Shown: positions 1 to 11,055, counted from the stretch's first letter. The stretch is 64,000 nt of DNA from Hesseltinella vesiculosa (GCA_002104935.1 MCGT01000026.1:310001-374000); one strand, 5' to 3'. The notes: generated by a model from the letters alone, not told the origin. Made by a program: numbers and translations.

Positions 1-1215
1 ATCGTACTTGGAAGCATTCTGAATCTTTGCCTCCCCAAAGCCCAAGGATGATCCATACGCAAGCTGATTGATTTGGCTGATTATCGCATCGGGACGACGC
101 TTTGGTGTTTCCGGTGCCATTGTATCCGACCACCGCAAATGGACTTTGTTCAGGGGATTTGCAATGATACGTGAAAAGATCGGATCAAAAAATGTTCCAG
201 TCAGTTCATTTTCCCCAAGTGTGTTCTCGTCTTTGAGGTCGTCCATTGGCAGCTTGGCAATCCTAGTCGTTATGAAATAAATAGCTTTAGCAAGCGAAAC
301 AACTTTTACTTCTTCTTCTCATTACATGCTGATGATCCCTTTCACAATAGCCTTTTTGAGCAAGGGGAGCTCGCTTGATAATTGGTGCAGTTGCAGCTCA
401 GCAGTGTCCATTGCTGTATCCCGCTTTACACAGTCCAAGTTTTTTACGTCTTTGCTCAAGGTGTTTACTATTCTGGCCAGCTTGAGAAACTCACAATCTT
501 GCCAGTCAAGAGCGGTGTCGAGGGTGCTGGACAATAGGGTGTCCGTAAGTTTATCAAGGTTGTCATTGCCAAACACAGAAGAGAGCCGTTTTCCGTGTTG
601 ATTTCGACTGAGAAGCAGGATCCCAGTGACAGAGAGGATGTCATGCAATGAGCAGCCAATATCGAGAGGGGTACTGTCACCATGTTCAATGGATTGACCC
701 TTGTACTTAGCAAATAGCTTGGCCACGTCCATTCCAGATACAATCCAAGGCGAGCAGGTTGAAACAATAGGTGAGGCATTGGGTGGTGTGGTTGGTGAGC
801 TGGTGCCGCTTCCGTCTGATTGTTCATTGTTACTTGCGACTTCATCTTCCCCTGTTAGTGCTGACGTTTCAACGCGAAGCACAGTCTGGCTGAAGTTTAG
901 ACAACTTTGGCGAGTTTCAAGCCGAGCAAGTTGGATTTGCTTTTTCATCCAAAATTCAGACCAATCAGCAGTTTGCTTCCAGGATTTCAGTTCACTTTTG
1001 AGTTGGCCAGACATGTCAGGTAGGTACCTCTTGATAATGTTATGGTAACGTTGGAGTGCTTTCGTTTTTACAAGAATACCATGATGCTCAACAAAACGCT
1101 TGCATGTGAGGCGGTCCTTATTGTCCACGCACCACTGTGCATCAGAAGGGAAGGATCGTCTACGTCTTTTGCGGGGTATTTCAGACAGGCTTATGCTTTG
1201 TTGAGAATCAGACAT
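1..1215 (-). CDS. Lineage-specific protein with PD-(D/E)XK-like signature (3' end outside window)
   Basis: I do not recognise a named protein. The start is the ATG at 1215; an open frame upstream is not needed. Exon 1 is 326..1215 and a 63-bp GT-AG intron (263..325) leads to an exon running off the window (1..262), giving 384 visible residues. The N-terminus has a basic patch (KRRRR), then helical stretches, a Ser/Thr/Pro-rich linker (about 150-180) and a leucine-rich helical part with ILLLS. Near the edge it reads RRPD, 18 residues, then E-A-K, preceded by an RW pair. The same order and the same 18-residue spacing recur in the broken copy at 53120..54080, so this is one family. The D/E-x-K spacing fits a PD-(D/E)XK nuclease core, but that is inference. 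Intron and frame continuity suggest an intact gene as far as visible. Confidence 0.7.
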
Positions 1216-2158
1216 TGGATGACAGGGTAAAAAAAAAACAAGGAAAAAGAAAAACAACGCTAGGCAAACAGCTCTTCTTTTTTTTTTTTTTTGGTCATGA
1301 GCTTGGCTGACCAATGAATTCCAAGAATTTCTTTATCTATTTTGCCCCCCCCCCCTCCCCAAGTCTCAGTGGCGACATGTTTGCGAATTGTGACGTTTAG
1401 TTTTGGCAATGGAACGCAAACGGATTAACCCAAGAAGCCACTCACATGCTGTAAACTAGGGCAATATGGTTTTAGAAAGCTCACCGAGGAGGGATTCCTT
1501 CAATGAGACAGGCTGCGCCGCAACCACGTCAATTTCCCTCCCAGCAATCTCAGCATGCTAATGCGCGTTTGTCACCCTTCAAACTCTTCTTCTTCTGCCT
1601 GAGAGATATGTAATTTCAATCAAGCTCATTTATCATCGTTCTGTACGGATGTGAATTTATTTAGGGCAGCTTGCACTGTGGTTTTTGGTCAGTTCGCCTG
1701 GGAGTCCCCTGGGGAAATGGTATTTTTTAGGTGACTAGCGAAGCATCTGAGTCACCGCCAGATAGGTCCTCCGTCTTCGGCTCCGAAGTGGTAATCCATC
1801 ACTTTGGATGGCCAAGAATAAGGAATTGCACTAGAGTGGTAAGAGCCACATCAGAGCTTCAAGTGCATTGCTCTTAGAATGTCTTGCTGCATCACGTGTG
1901 TATAGGCCAAACATAAAAAATATTCCAAGCGAAGAGATACCGTAGGCTGTGTTTTGCTTCAAGTTCAAAATATTATCGGATGACAGTGGGTTCTAGTTGA
2001 ACTGATTACTTTCGGTTGCAAATGCCAAACCCCACAATGTGCAAGCGTGCCTTCACCAAGACTTGGTGGCTAAAAAAAAATAGCGAGGAGCCGTTTTTGT
2101 ATCAGTTTGTCACATCCCTTACGCTAACCAGCTTGAAGCCACACCATCATGGCCCCAC
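1216..2158. other. Spacer upstream of the family gene with a degenerate repeat copy
   Basis: No coding region is supported. The proximal part (about 1216-1340) is probably the promoter and 5' UTR of the minus-strand gene. From roughly 1900 to 2158 the sequence aligns loosely with the 364-bp unit of the following array: the parts around the 'gcttcaagttcaa' and 'cagtttgtcacatccc' blocks match, with many changes elsewhere. I read it as an older, diverged unit at the array edge. Confidence 0.5.
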
Positions 2159-3855
2159 CAAGTCATTCTGGAAACCCCCGTAGACGCTTTGGATTCATAT
2201 TCCTCGGACCAATACGGGGTGTCTTGTGCCGGTCAGCTTGCCAAAGAGCAAAGAACCTACTAGGCAGCAAGCATTCCAAGTGAAGACAAAGCCCATGTTC
2301 TGCTTCAAGTTCAAGGACTATCAGGCGAGAACAGGATCTTGGATGAACCGTTTGCTTTCGATTGTGAAAGACAAACGTCGCAATGCGCAAGTATGTCTTC
2401 ACTGAGACTTGGGGGTAAAAAAAAAAATAAAAACAAAAAAACAGTGAGGAAGAGCCACTTTTGCATCAGTTTGTCACATCCCTTACGCTAACCAGCTTGA
2501 AGCCACACCATCATGGCCCCACCAAGTCATTCTGGAAACCCCCGTAGACGCTTTGGATTCATATTCCTCGGACCAATACGGGGTGTCTTGTGCCGGTCAG
2601 CTTAAGAGCAAAGAACCTACTAGGCAGCAAGCATTCCAAGTGAAGACAAAGCCCGTGTTCTGCTTCAAGTTCAAGGACTATCAGACGAGAACAGGATCTT
2701 GGATGATCCGTTTGCTTTCGATTGTGAAAGACAAACGTCGCAATGCGCAAGTATGTCTTCACTGAGACTTGGGGGTAAAAAAAAAAAAATAAAAACAAAA
2801 AAACAGTGAGGAAGAGCCACTTTTGCATCAGTTTGTCACATCCCTTACGCTAACCAGCTTGAAGCCACACCATCATGGCCCCACCAAGTCATTCTGGAAA
2901 CCCCCGTAGACGCTTTGGATTCATATTCCTCGGACCAATACGGGGTGTCTTGTGCCGGTCAGCTTGCCAAAGAGCAAAGAACCTACTAGGCAGCAAGCAT
3001 TCCAAGTGAAGATAAAGCCCGTGTTCTGCTTCAAGTTCAAGGACTATCAGACGAGAACAGGATCTTGGATGGTCCGTTTGCTTTCGATTGTGAAAGACAA
3101 ACGTCGCAATGCGCAAGTATGTCTTCACTGAGACTTGGGGGTAAAAAAAAAAAATAAAAACAAAAAAACAGTGAGGAAGAGCCACTTTTGCATCAGTTTG
3201 TCACATCCCTTACGCTAACCAGCTTGAAGCCACACCATCATGGCCCCACCAAGTCATTCTGGAAACCCCCGTAGACGCTTTGGATTCATATTCCTCGGAC
3301 CAATACGGGGTGTCTTGTGCCGGTCAGCTTGCCAAAGAGCAAAGAACCTACTAGGCAGCAAGCATTCCAAGTGAAGATAAAGCCCGTGTTCTGCTTCAAG
3401 TTCAAGGACTATCAGACGAGAACAGGATCTTGGATGGTCCGTTTGCTTTCGATTGTGAAAGACAAACGTCGCAATGCGCAAGTATGTCTTCACTGAGACT
3501 TGGGGGTAAAAAAAAAAAATAAAAACAAAAAAACAGTGAGGAAGAGTCACTTTTGCATCAGTTTGTCACATCCCTTACGCTAACCAGCTTGAAGCCACAC
3601 CATCATGGCCCCACCAAGTCATTCTGGAAACCCCCGTAGACGCTTTGGATTCATATTCCTCGGACCAATACGGGGTGTCTTGTGCCGGTCAGCTTGCCAA
3701 AGAGCAAAGAGCCTACTAGGCAGCAAGCATTCCAAGTGAAGACAAAGCCCGTGTTCTGCTTCAAGTTCAAGGACTATCAGACGAGAACAGGATCTTGGAT
3801 GATCCGTTTGCTTTCGATTGTGAAAGACAAACGTCACAATGCGCAAGTATGTCTA
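2159..3855. repeat. Tandem array, about 4.7 copies of a 364-bp unit
   Basis: The block beginning 'caagtcattctgg' starts at 2159, 2523, 2885, 3250 and 3615, giving periods of 364, 362, 365 and 365 bp. Copies differ by few substitutions and by A-tract length and small indels; one unit lacks six bases ('gccaaa'). The last copy breaks off near 3855. Each unit has an open minus-strand frame of up to 98 codons, but those frames begin at GTG and end in an A-tract-encoded stretch, so I do not call them genes. High similarity implies recent amplification or homogenisation. It could be a local satellite; position relative to centromere or telomere cannot be seen. Confidence 0.93.
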
Positions 3856-3914
3856 GGACATGAAAAAGAACAAAACAAAATAAAAAATGACCGTGTATTT
3901 TGTCTTTGACCTAG

Positions 3915-3960
3915 CGGACCAATGAAATTCCAAGGATTCCTTTGTTATTTTTAGAAAGAG
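3915..3960. repeat. Short direct repeat of the family-gene promoter, on the far side of the array
   Basis: The segment around 'gaccaatgaaattccaag' resembles 1300..1345 just upstream of the family gene ('gaccaatgaattccaag' and similar flanks). The two copies bracket the repeat array in the same orientation. It may be a remnant of a second gene copy or of a rearrangement; similarity was judged by eye only. Confidence 0.35.
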
Positions 3961-4142
3961 ATGTAAGCATTGCCCTCACCATGTCCACCACCCATCTTAG
4001 CCAGCTTATTCGATGGCGCACTGGATACCTTCCGCCCGCCTACCAACGTCGCCCCTGTCCCAACTGTGGCCACCCCAGTCTTACACAAGCTCAGGCCGCC
4101 CGATGTTTTCAAGCCCACGGCCTCCTGATGCTTTCCACATAA
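3960..4142 (+). mobile_element. Retroelement fragment (zinc-binding tail of a non-LTR reverse transcriptase, tentative)
   Basis: An open frame ending at 4142 reads an RW-x-GYLP segment followed by CPNCG and a downstream Cys in a QAARCF context. This arrangement resembles the zinc-binding region after the reverse transcriptase of LINE-like elements in Mucoromycete genomes. There is no catalytic domain in the vicinity, so this is a short remnant. The following 250 bp (to about 4404) are pyrimidine-rich with a TATATAAG string and no supported gene. Confidence 0.35.
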
Positions 4143-4404
4143 ATCACCAGCCCTGTCGCCTTCTTCCTCAACAACCTTCCTCTTCGTCCACCTACGAAAC
4201 ACAAATGTGTCATTGCTAGCATGTGACTTGGTCTCACATCCTTCCCCCCACCAACTGGCCCACAACCCCCTCCTCTGCTGGCTATATAAGCCTAATCTCC
4301 TCCTACACACACACACCGAGCCCCTCCTGCCCTTACACCCAGCCCATCCACCAACATTATTATTACTTTTTCCACCACGTGGTTTGTTTTTGATCGTGCT
4401 TCGC

Positions 4405-5116
4405 CTCATTCGTTCAATGACCTGTTCGTTTGGAATGCCGCCACAGCCGTGCTATGGAACAAGTAACCGCCGTTAGGATCTCGTTGCCCGCGCCAACAGC
4501 GTTTCCTTGAATAAAAGTGCCAATGGCTACTTGCTGACCGACTCCAGAGAGAATGTTGGTGCCGATGACGACTTCCACGCCACTTCCCTAGCCGAGCCTG
4601 TTGTGGTCCCAACTGCCGCTCAAGTCTAGCCTCATCATGCGCCACGGGAACTTGCCGCCACCCCTGCCTGCTACTCAGTCAGCTCGCCACGTCGTATCTA
4701 AGAAGAACTCCTGATCTTTGCTTTACGACGAAAACAGCAATGTACGAGCGAACCCCTCGAGCGACCATGATGTGCTTGTGGCCATATCTGGTGAGCCTGT
4801 CGAGGCAGGTGAGCCAGAAAAGAAAAACAAGCTTGGTATCACCAAAGGCCGTCATACCCAGGGTCTCTTTTGCCAGTGAACGTACTTATGTCCCTTGGCT
4901 GCAATTCCGTGCTTTTCTTCTCAATGCTGCCCTCAACCAGCTCAACTTTGGTGGCTAATGACGTATTGCGGAAAGTATGGCAAGAGAGGTATTTTGCGTC
5001 GAGGCCAATCTTTTTTATCATACTCAGGTGGTGTATTTATTGGTGCTGCTGGTAAGTATCCCGAAAAGATAAGAGCGGTGGGCTCTTTTTTTTTTTTTTT
5101 TTTTTTTCGTCTAGCT
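4405..5116 (+). pseudogene. Decayed partial duplicate of the VTC4 3' half
   Basis: This segment aligns with VTC4 at 8150..8857. Shared stretches include the block after 'cagccgtgctatggaac', the 'gagcgaccatgatgtgcttgtggccata' region, and the coding stretch for the first C-terminal membrane segment (WLQF, LLN, LNFG). In-frame stops (TAA soon after GTGCTATGGAACAAG, another a few codons on) and indels remove any product. The positions equivalent to VTC4 intron 2 are still present (donor GTAAGTATCC near 5052, T-tract, TAG near 5114), so the copy arose at the DNA level and not by retroposition. Similarity ends right after the intron acceptor. Confidence 0.88.
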
Positions 5117-5596
5117 TAACAAGATCTGGCATCAAAAATACACTCATCTTTTTGTTTTCTCATGCTAGGAACACTCTGCAGGATGCCCCAGCTTAAGTCG
5201 GATTGCCTTTGACGTTGACGCTTCTCCATTATACTATGGCATTGGATTTTTGGATGTTTTGTAGAAAATTGGACCTTGGACCTTGGATTGCTTGCTCTAG
5301 CCGGGATTGAGAGCATGTGGGGGCTGAATTTGGCAACCCACTACAGTATTTTTCGTCAATTTGAAAAAAGAGACATTGCTCAGTGCTTTTGGCTGATTTG
5401 AACCGGTGCGAAATTTTAGGAAATTACAAGCGGGGCTCAAAACACCAGCCTCTTACTTTTTGCTTGCTATTGCCATTTGCCATTTGGTGATCTCATTGCT
5501 GTGCGAGGTTACACACATATGCGAACGTCAGGTGATCGACAGCCGAAACGATTATAAAAGGGTTCGAAAATGTTACAGAAAATGAGGGAAAAAAAC
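5117..5596. other. Spacer and promoter of the GFA-like gene
   Basis: No gene is supported. The only clear signal is the TATA element at 5553..5560. Confidence 0.5.
5553..5560 (+). promoter_or_regulatory. TATA box of the GFA-like gene
   Basis: TATAAAAG lies only 10 bp before the ATG at 5570 but 37 bp before the ATG at 5597. A transcript starting about 30 bp downstream of the box would exclude the first ATG, which is why the start at 5597 is preferred. Confidence 0.6.
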
Positions 5597-5953
5597 ATGG
5601 TGGTGCATCATGGCAGCTGCCATTGTGGCAAAATCCGATTTTCAGTCGAAGCACCCAATGTCTTAACTTTATACGAATGCGACTGCTCGATTTGTTTCAA
5701 ACAGGGCGCCCGGAACTATCTGGTCAAGACGGCGGATCTTCGAGTTGCACCTGAGTCAGCCATGAGTATATCGGAGTATCGTTTCCATACAAAAACTGCC
5801 GTTTACTACTTCTGCCAGACATGTGGCATCTCGCCCTATCATCGACCTCGATGTGACCCTGAAAACCAAATGTCGGTCAATTTCCGATGCATCGACAGTG
5901 ATACGATTGAATCTTTCACAATTGAACCGGTGGACGGCAAGAACTGGGAGTGA
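5597..5953 (+). CDS. GFA / CENP-V family zinc protein
   Basis: A 118-residue, intronless protein of the glutathione-dependent formaldehyde-activating enzyme / centromere-protein-V family, which has an Mss4-like zinc fold. Visible ligand motifs in order: GSCHCGKIRF near the N-terminus, ECDCSIC around residue 31-37, and FCQTCG around residue 74-79, followed by the family's VNFRC-x-D. Length is typical for the family. The ATG at 5597 is chosen over 5570 because of the TATA position and because the family normally starts just before the G-x-C-x-C motif. Many fungal members are of unknown substrate, so a formaldehyde role is not implied. It stands alone between the VTC4 pseudogene and VTC4. Confidence 0.85.
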   Translation: MVVHHGSCHCGKIRFSVEAPNVLTLYECDCSICFKQGARNYLVKTADLRVAPESAMSISEYRFHTKTAVYYFCQTCGISPYHRPRCDPENQMSVNFRCIDSDTIESFTIEPVDGKNWE

Positions 5954-6669
5954 CTTTGTCACCTCGGGGTATCAACAACCATGGAAAAAATGTTGAGCCC
6001 CAAAATTGCTGAGCAGCCGTCGCGATCCCATTGAGCTTCGTTTTTTTTTTTTTTTTTGCCGTTGCCACCTCCCAATTGTTTTTTTTTTCACAGTGCTGTA
6101 TTGGCAGTGAATAAATTTATCCTAAAGTTGAAGAGAAGAAAGTCAACCACGTGGATTAAATGGATAAATCAAAGAAAGCATGGTACCAGTTGTAGGGATT
6201 GGATGAGTTTGGTCCCGAAGCGAAACCGCTCAGCTAAAAAAAGCAGGCAATGGATGGAAACGGACCGGGGTAAATGGTCCCTGTAGACTTACCTTCTTCT
6301 CATCGAATGCTTACCTGACCTTTATAGATATGTCCATTGGGTTGATTCATTGCATCATAAGCTTGTTCAAAGTTGTATTAAAAAGTAGAGCTCGTGTGAC
6401 CTGGCGCATGAACAATGACAACGCTTCCAAAGTCCTGCTTTTTTTTACATTGTCCGATGCTGCTGACCTTCAAATTGAAACCCTGCAAAAAAAAAAAATG
6501 GTGAACACCCCTTTTTTAGTCATTTTTTTTTTCTGCCTTTCCTTTCACTTTCCCTCTTTGCCTACTGTATTACATTTACGTTCGTTTTTATTTTCTTGTT
6601 TCCTTTGTATCTTATAATTACATTATTACCGCGTAGATCTTTGACTTTTTATTTATTCGCATTCGTATC
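5954..6669. other. Spacer and VTC4 upstream region
   Basis: T-rich and CT-rich, most strongly in the last 150 bp before the VTC4 ATG, as expected for a fungal 5' UTR. No TATA box or gene is recognised. Confidence 0.5.
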
Positions 6670-9133
6670 ATGAAGTTTGGTGATCAGCTGAAAAACGAGA
6701 TCTTTGTGCCATGGCGTCTGTCCTATATCAGCTATGACGTTCTGAAGAATGAGCTGAAGAGTCGACAAATGGATCACGCTTGGAATGAGCAAGACGAAAA
6801 AGACTTTGTGCTGCTGCTGGAGAATGAACTGGAAAAGGTGTACGATTTTGTCAATGCCAAACTCACCGAAGTCGAAGCTCGCATCAGCTACTGCGAACGA
6901 TCGATCCGCACGTTTATGAACAACTCTAGTTACACTTCAGACCACAACTGGACGGTGATGGACGAAGCCTTGACTGAAGTGCTGTTTGATGTCAATGATC
7001 TTGCCAAATTCACTCGTCTCAATTACATTGGCTTCCAAAAGATCATCAAGAAACATGACAAGTGGACTCACCTCGACTTGCAGCGTGACTTTGTGCCCCA
7101 GTTGCGTGCTCGACCTTTGGATAAGCAGCGGTTTGAAGTAGCCATTGTCTACATCTCCTCCCTTCACGATCTGTGCCGACTCAAGGGCAAGCCTCGCACT
7201 GGCAATTCCGCCGCTGGTGGTGACCAAAACGCTTTTGAACGAGCCACCATGAAGTACTGGATCCATCCTGACAACGTGACAGAAGTCAAGTCCATCATCA
7301 TGCTGCACTTGCCCGTACTGATCTTCAACGAAAGCAAGGAATTCGAACCTGATGATGCTGCCATCTCCTCGGTGTACTTTGACAATGAAGACTTTGACCT
7401 GTACACTGGCCGCCTGCAACGTGATGAAGGTGCTGAAGCCATCCGATTCCGCTGGTATGGCCCTATGTCGTCCAAGAGCATTTTTATCGAACGCAAGACC
7501 CATCATGCTGCGTGGTTGGACGGTGCCTCTGTCAAGGATCGATTCCGCCTGGACGAGCCGGACGTGATCAAGTATGTCAAGGGGGACCTCACAGCCGACA
7601 CCATTGCCCAGCGAATGCGCGACAAGGGCACGGATGAACAGATCGTCAACGACAGCCACTTCATTGCTTCGGGCATCCAAACCTCGCTCGAAGAAAAGCA
7701 GCTCAACCCTGTGCTACGTGCGTTCTACCACCGAACAGCCTTCCAGTTGCCCGGCGACCAACGTGTACGCGTTTCGCTCGACACTGACCTCTCCTTTATC
7801 CGTGAAGACAACTTTGACAAGGAGCGCCGTAACGACGACCAATGGCGCCGCCCGGATGTCGGCATCGATTATCCGTTTGCAGCCTTGGACGAGCACGAAA
7901 TTCTCCGCTTTCCTTATGCGGTGCTGGAAACCAAGCTCCAGACCCATCTTGGGCAAGAACCTCCATCCTGGCTCACCAACCTCATCAACTCCCACCTGGT
8001 CCACGAAGTGCCTCGCTTCTCAAAGTACTTGCACGGTGCTTGCTACTTTTACCGCGATCGGATGCCTCTGCTGCCTTGGTGGCTCTCTGAATTGGAACAT
8101 GACATCCGCAAGCCCCGTGCCACCAGCTTTGGTCTGACCCGGTCCAAGTCGTTCAAGCCCCTGATCGATGGCCGCTACAGCCGTGCTATGGAACAAGAAA
8201 ACCGCCGTATGGATCTCGTTGCCCGTGCCAACAGCGTTGCCTCGAAGAAAAGTGCCAATGGCTACCTGCTGACAGACCCAAGCGAGAATGTGAGTGCCGA
8301 CGACGTCTTCCAAGACACTGCCCCAGCCGAGCCTGTTGTAGCCCCAGCAGCCTCTCAAGTCCAGCCGCAACTCGTGCCACGACAACTTGCTGCCACGCCT
8401 GCCCGCAGCTCGGTCATCTCGCCTCCTTATATCTCAGAGAAGAACTTCCGGTCCTCGCTCTACGACGAAAGCGGTAATGTGCGAGTGAATCCTTCGAGCG
8501 ATCATGATGTGCTTGTGGCCATACCTGGCGAGCCTGTCGATGCAGAGGAGCCAGAAAAGAAGAACAAGTTTGGTGTCACCAAAGTCCGTGTCGAGCCCAA
8601 GGTCTTTTTTGCCAATGAACGTACTTTTATTTCTTGGCTGCAATTCTGTGCCCTTCTTCTCAACGTTGCCCTCAATCTGCTCAACTTTGGTGACTACATG
8701 ACTCGTATTGCCGGTAAGTTTGCCAAGAGAGAATCTTTGCGTCGGTGCTGACCGTTTCTATCTTTTTCTAGGTGGTGTATTTATGGGTATTGCAGGTAAG
8801 CATCCGAGGGAATATAAAAGAAAAGAGCGTAGGCTCAATTTTTTTTTCGTGTAGCTGTGGTTGCTATCTATTCTCTGTATCGCTTTGAAAAACGTGCGTA
8901 TATGATCAACCGCCGCATTGCTGGACGTTACGACGACTTGTGGGGTCCTGTTGTGCTTTGTGCTCTCTTGGTGGCTGCGCTCATCGGTAAGAAGAAACGT
9001 ATTGGTCTAACCCTGCTAACCTTTTTACTTTTTCTTCCACCAGTCAACTTTTATCTTCGTAAGCTCGCCTTGTTTGATCTGTCGACAAAAGACACTTACC
9101 TTTTTTTTTTTCTTGTTAGGTTTCCATAATTAA
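6670..9133 (+). CDS. VTC4: Vtc4-type polyphosphate polymerase
   Basis: Exons 6670..8713, 8772..8795, 8855..8986, 9044..9058 and 9120..9133 give 742 residues. Vtc4 is the catalytic subunit of the vacuolar transporter chaperone complex, which makes inorganic polyphosphate from ATP and passes it into the vacuole. In order: an SPX domain (1 to about 170, starting MKFGDQL, with the inositol-pyrophosphate-binding KIIKKHDK near 133), the tunnel polymerase domain (about 190-480), an acidic/Ala-Pro-rich linker, and a C-terminal three-helix membrane domain. Catalytic-type residues are present: Lys in MKYWIHPDN (about 195), Arg in GRL (248), R-F-R-W (259/261), Lys in ERKTH (276), Glu in LETK (420). Domain identity is closer to yeast Vtc4 than to Vtc2/3. 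The last exons are tiny (24, 15 and 14 nt coding). A decayed copy of the 3' half lies just upstream. Confidence 0.95.
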
Positions 9134-9663
9134 TGTCACGCCCCTCCAATCCACTTCATTCGCATCTCTTCATAAATTCAGTTTTTTTTATTTTGCACAT
9201 CATACCAACCCGATTAATAAAAAAAAGTCATTTGCATACTGATTCCTGCTAGTCATTTTTTTAAAAAAAAAAAAACTTTCTGCCTTGGTATTCTATTGAA
9301 ATAGATCCAGCTCGGGCAGCTCTGTCCTCTATGTTAATGGTCACTGCCAGATACAGAACAGAGAAATCAATCAACGTACTGTATGATCTGTCCACAATAA
9401 GCCAGTCCTCAAGAGAGTCTATCAATAAAAGGAAGAAGCAGGACGCGCCTGACCTTCACCACGGATTTTTTTTTCTTTTCCTTGCAGGATTGTCGGTGTG
9501 CCGCGCCGAATGCCAAGGGCGAGCTTCTTAAATGAAATGTTTTCTCGGTTGTGGTTACAGGTGACCATCTCTCTATATGTGTGTACGCCAAGCCTTATTC
9601 AGCAACTGTGCCAACCTCCTGGTTCCTGCCAAGTTAGTAAAGGGGGAGAGAAATAAAGTTGCG

Positions 9664-9677
9664 GTTGCCAAGGCAAC
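9664..9677. promoter_or_regulatory. X-box-like palindrome
   Basis: GTTGCC-AA-GGCAAC, a perfect inverted repeat with a 2-bp spacer, matches the RFX/Crt1 X-box layout. It is 1.5 kb before the Crz1-like ATG and 0.5 kb after VTC4. Confidence 0.4.
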
Positions 9678-10943
9678 TGTACAATTTACCCAGCGGTTAC
9701 ACATGTAGTGGATGATGGGACAACATCCCATGGGCTGGGCTTTGGTTGTCAGTGGCCGATCGATTTTCTTTTTACTGTAGTTGGTCTATGCCTCATGGCT
9801 CATCAACTGGACGAAACCATCACCAACTTCGCACCATCTGCCTCATGGAAATAAAACGCTCTTGACTCCAGGAAATCCCGTCCATGGGGTGCATCATTTC
9901 TGGCGTTCCTCATCTGATACGTGTAACGTCGATCGCCGGATCCAATTTCTCGAGCTGAATTGATCCTGATATCCCCATTGCAAGAATTCTGACTGTGATG
10001 GCTACGCATTTTTCTTGGCGTTGTCGTGTCTGATCTCGAATATAATATTACATAAAAAAAAGGGGGGCATGGGAATGCCTGGTCAGCATGGTGGACGTGG
10101 AATCCCAGGGAAAGAAAGAGAAAGCTCATGTCACACACAAGCTCGGCCGGATAACGGCGTGATGTGGGAGAACAAGGGAAAAACACGAATCATTCCTTGG
10201 GCCTTGTGATCAAAAAAATGCAAGTCAAAAAAAGGTGCCACCGAAATGCATGATCTCTGTCCTTCAATTTTTTTTTTTTTTTGGCTCGTGTCACTCTACA
10301 ATACTTGACGGAAGGTGGCTCAGACACGGGGAGTCCAAATACGGCAATTCGTGGTGGTTGACCATTGGCACAAGTTGGCCAGAAATGAGAACAATGCAAG
10401 CTTGAAGTTGGTCATCATGAAAGACTCGCAAAAAAAATAAAAACAAAAAAAAAAAAACAAAAAAAAGCAGGTCGTTCATTGGCAGAAAAAAAGAAACATA
10501 GGGATGGAGATCGAAATAGAAAGTGTCGAAGGATCTAGCAAAATGAACACAGTGCGCATTGTTGATTCACAATTTCATGAGAGGGATCCAGGGAACAGAA
10601 TTTGGGACAGGGAAGAGATCGGCCGGGGCGGGCTGCCATTTCTCCTCCGTCTTTCATTGATGACTCATCAGACTCTTTTTCCATGGCAGCAACGCAGAGT
10701 GTCAAAAAGTCAACTTACCACGTCAGCAGAATTTTCTCCTTTAGGCCCTTTTTCATGTCATCTGACATTTTCTTTCCCCCCTGATCCAGGTAGAATGACC
10801 AGGATGGAGAAAGGAAAAATAAATATCCTTGTTGTAAATTGTTTTGGTTTCGTGTTTTAAAAAAAATGAAATTCCCCAAAAGCATGGTCAAGCTTCAAAA
10901 AAGGGAGTTGAAAAAAAAAGAGGGGCCAGGGTGCATTTTTTTT

Positions 10944-10959
10944 GGTTGCCATGGCAACC
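10944..10959. promoter_or_regulatory. Perfect X-box palindrome (RFX-type site)
   Basis: GGTTGCCATGGCAACC is a perfect 16-bp palindrome and the textbook X-box core recognised by RFX-family factors (yeast Crt1/Rfx1). It is about 100 bp upstream of the TATA box and 245 bp upstream of the ATG of the Crz1-like gene, a plausible promoter position. Confidence 0.6.
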
Positions 10960-11047
10960 GGCGTTAAGTTTGTGTGACAAATGAATGTCGGGTTTTGATT
11001 GGACTAAAAAAAATAAGTTGCACTAAATCTTCCCATCCGTTGTCGGC

Positions 11048-11055
11048 TATAAAAA
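11048..11055 (+). promoter_or_regulatory. TATA box of the Crz1-like gene
   Basis: TATAAAAA, followed by a strongly pyrimidine-rich leader, 155 bp before the ATG at 11203. Confidence 0.6.

Noticed and set aside
2559..3846. Minus-strand ORFs of 75-98 codons in each 364-bp unit
   Set aside because: They start at GTG, not ATG, end in tract-encoded residues, and exist only because the repeat is open; no splice or domain evidence.
6937..7680. Long minus-strand frames inside VTC4
   Set aside because: Shadow of the strongly biased VTC4 coding frame.
10504..10860. 118-codon ATG frame upstream of the Crz1-like gene
   Set aside because: No recognisable domain, ends in a T-tract, and overlaps the probable promoter with the X-box region just after it.
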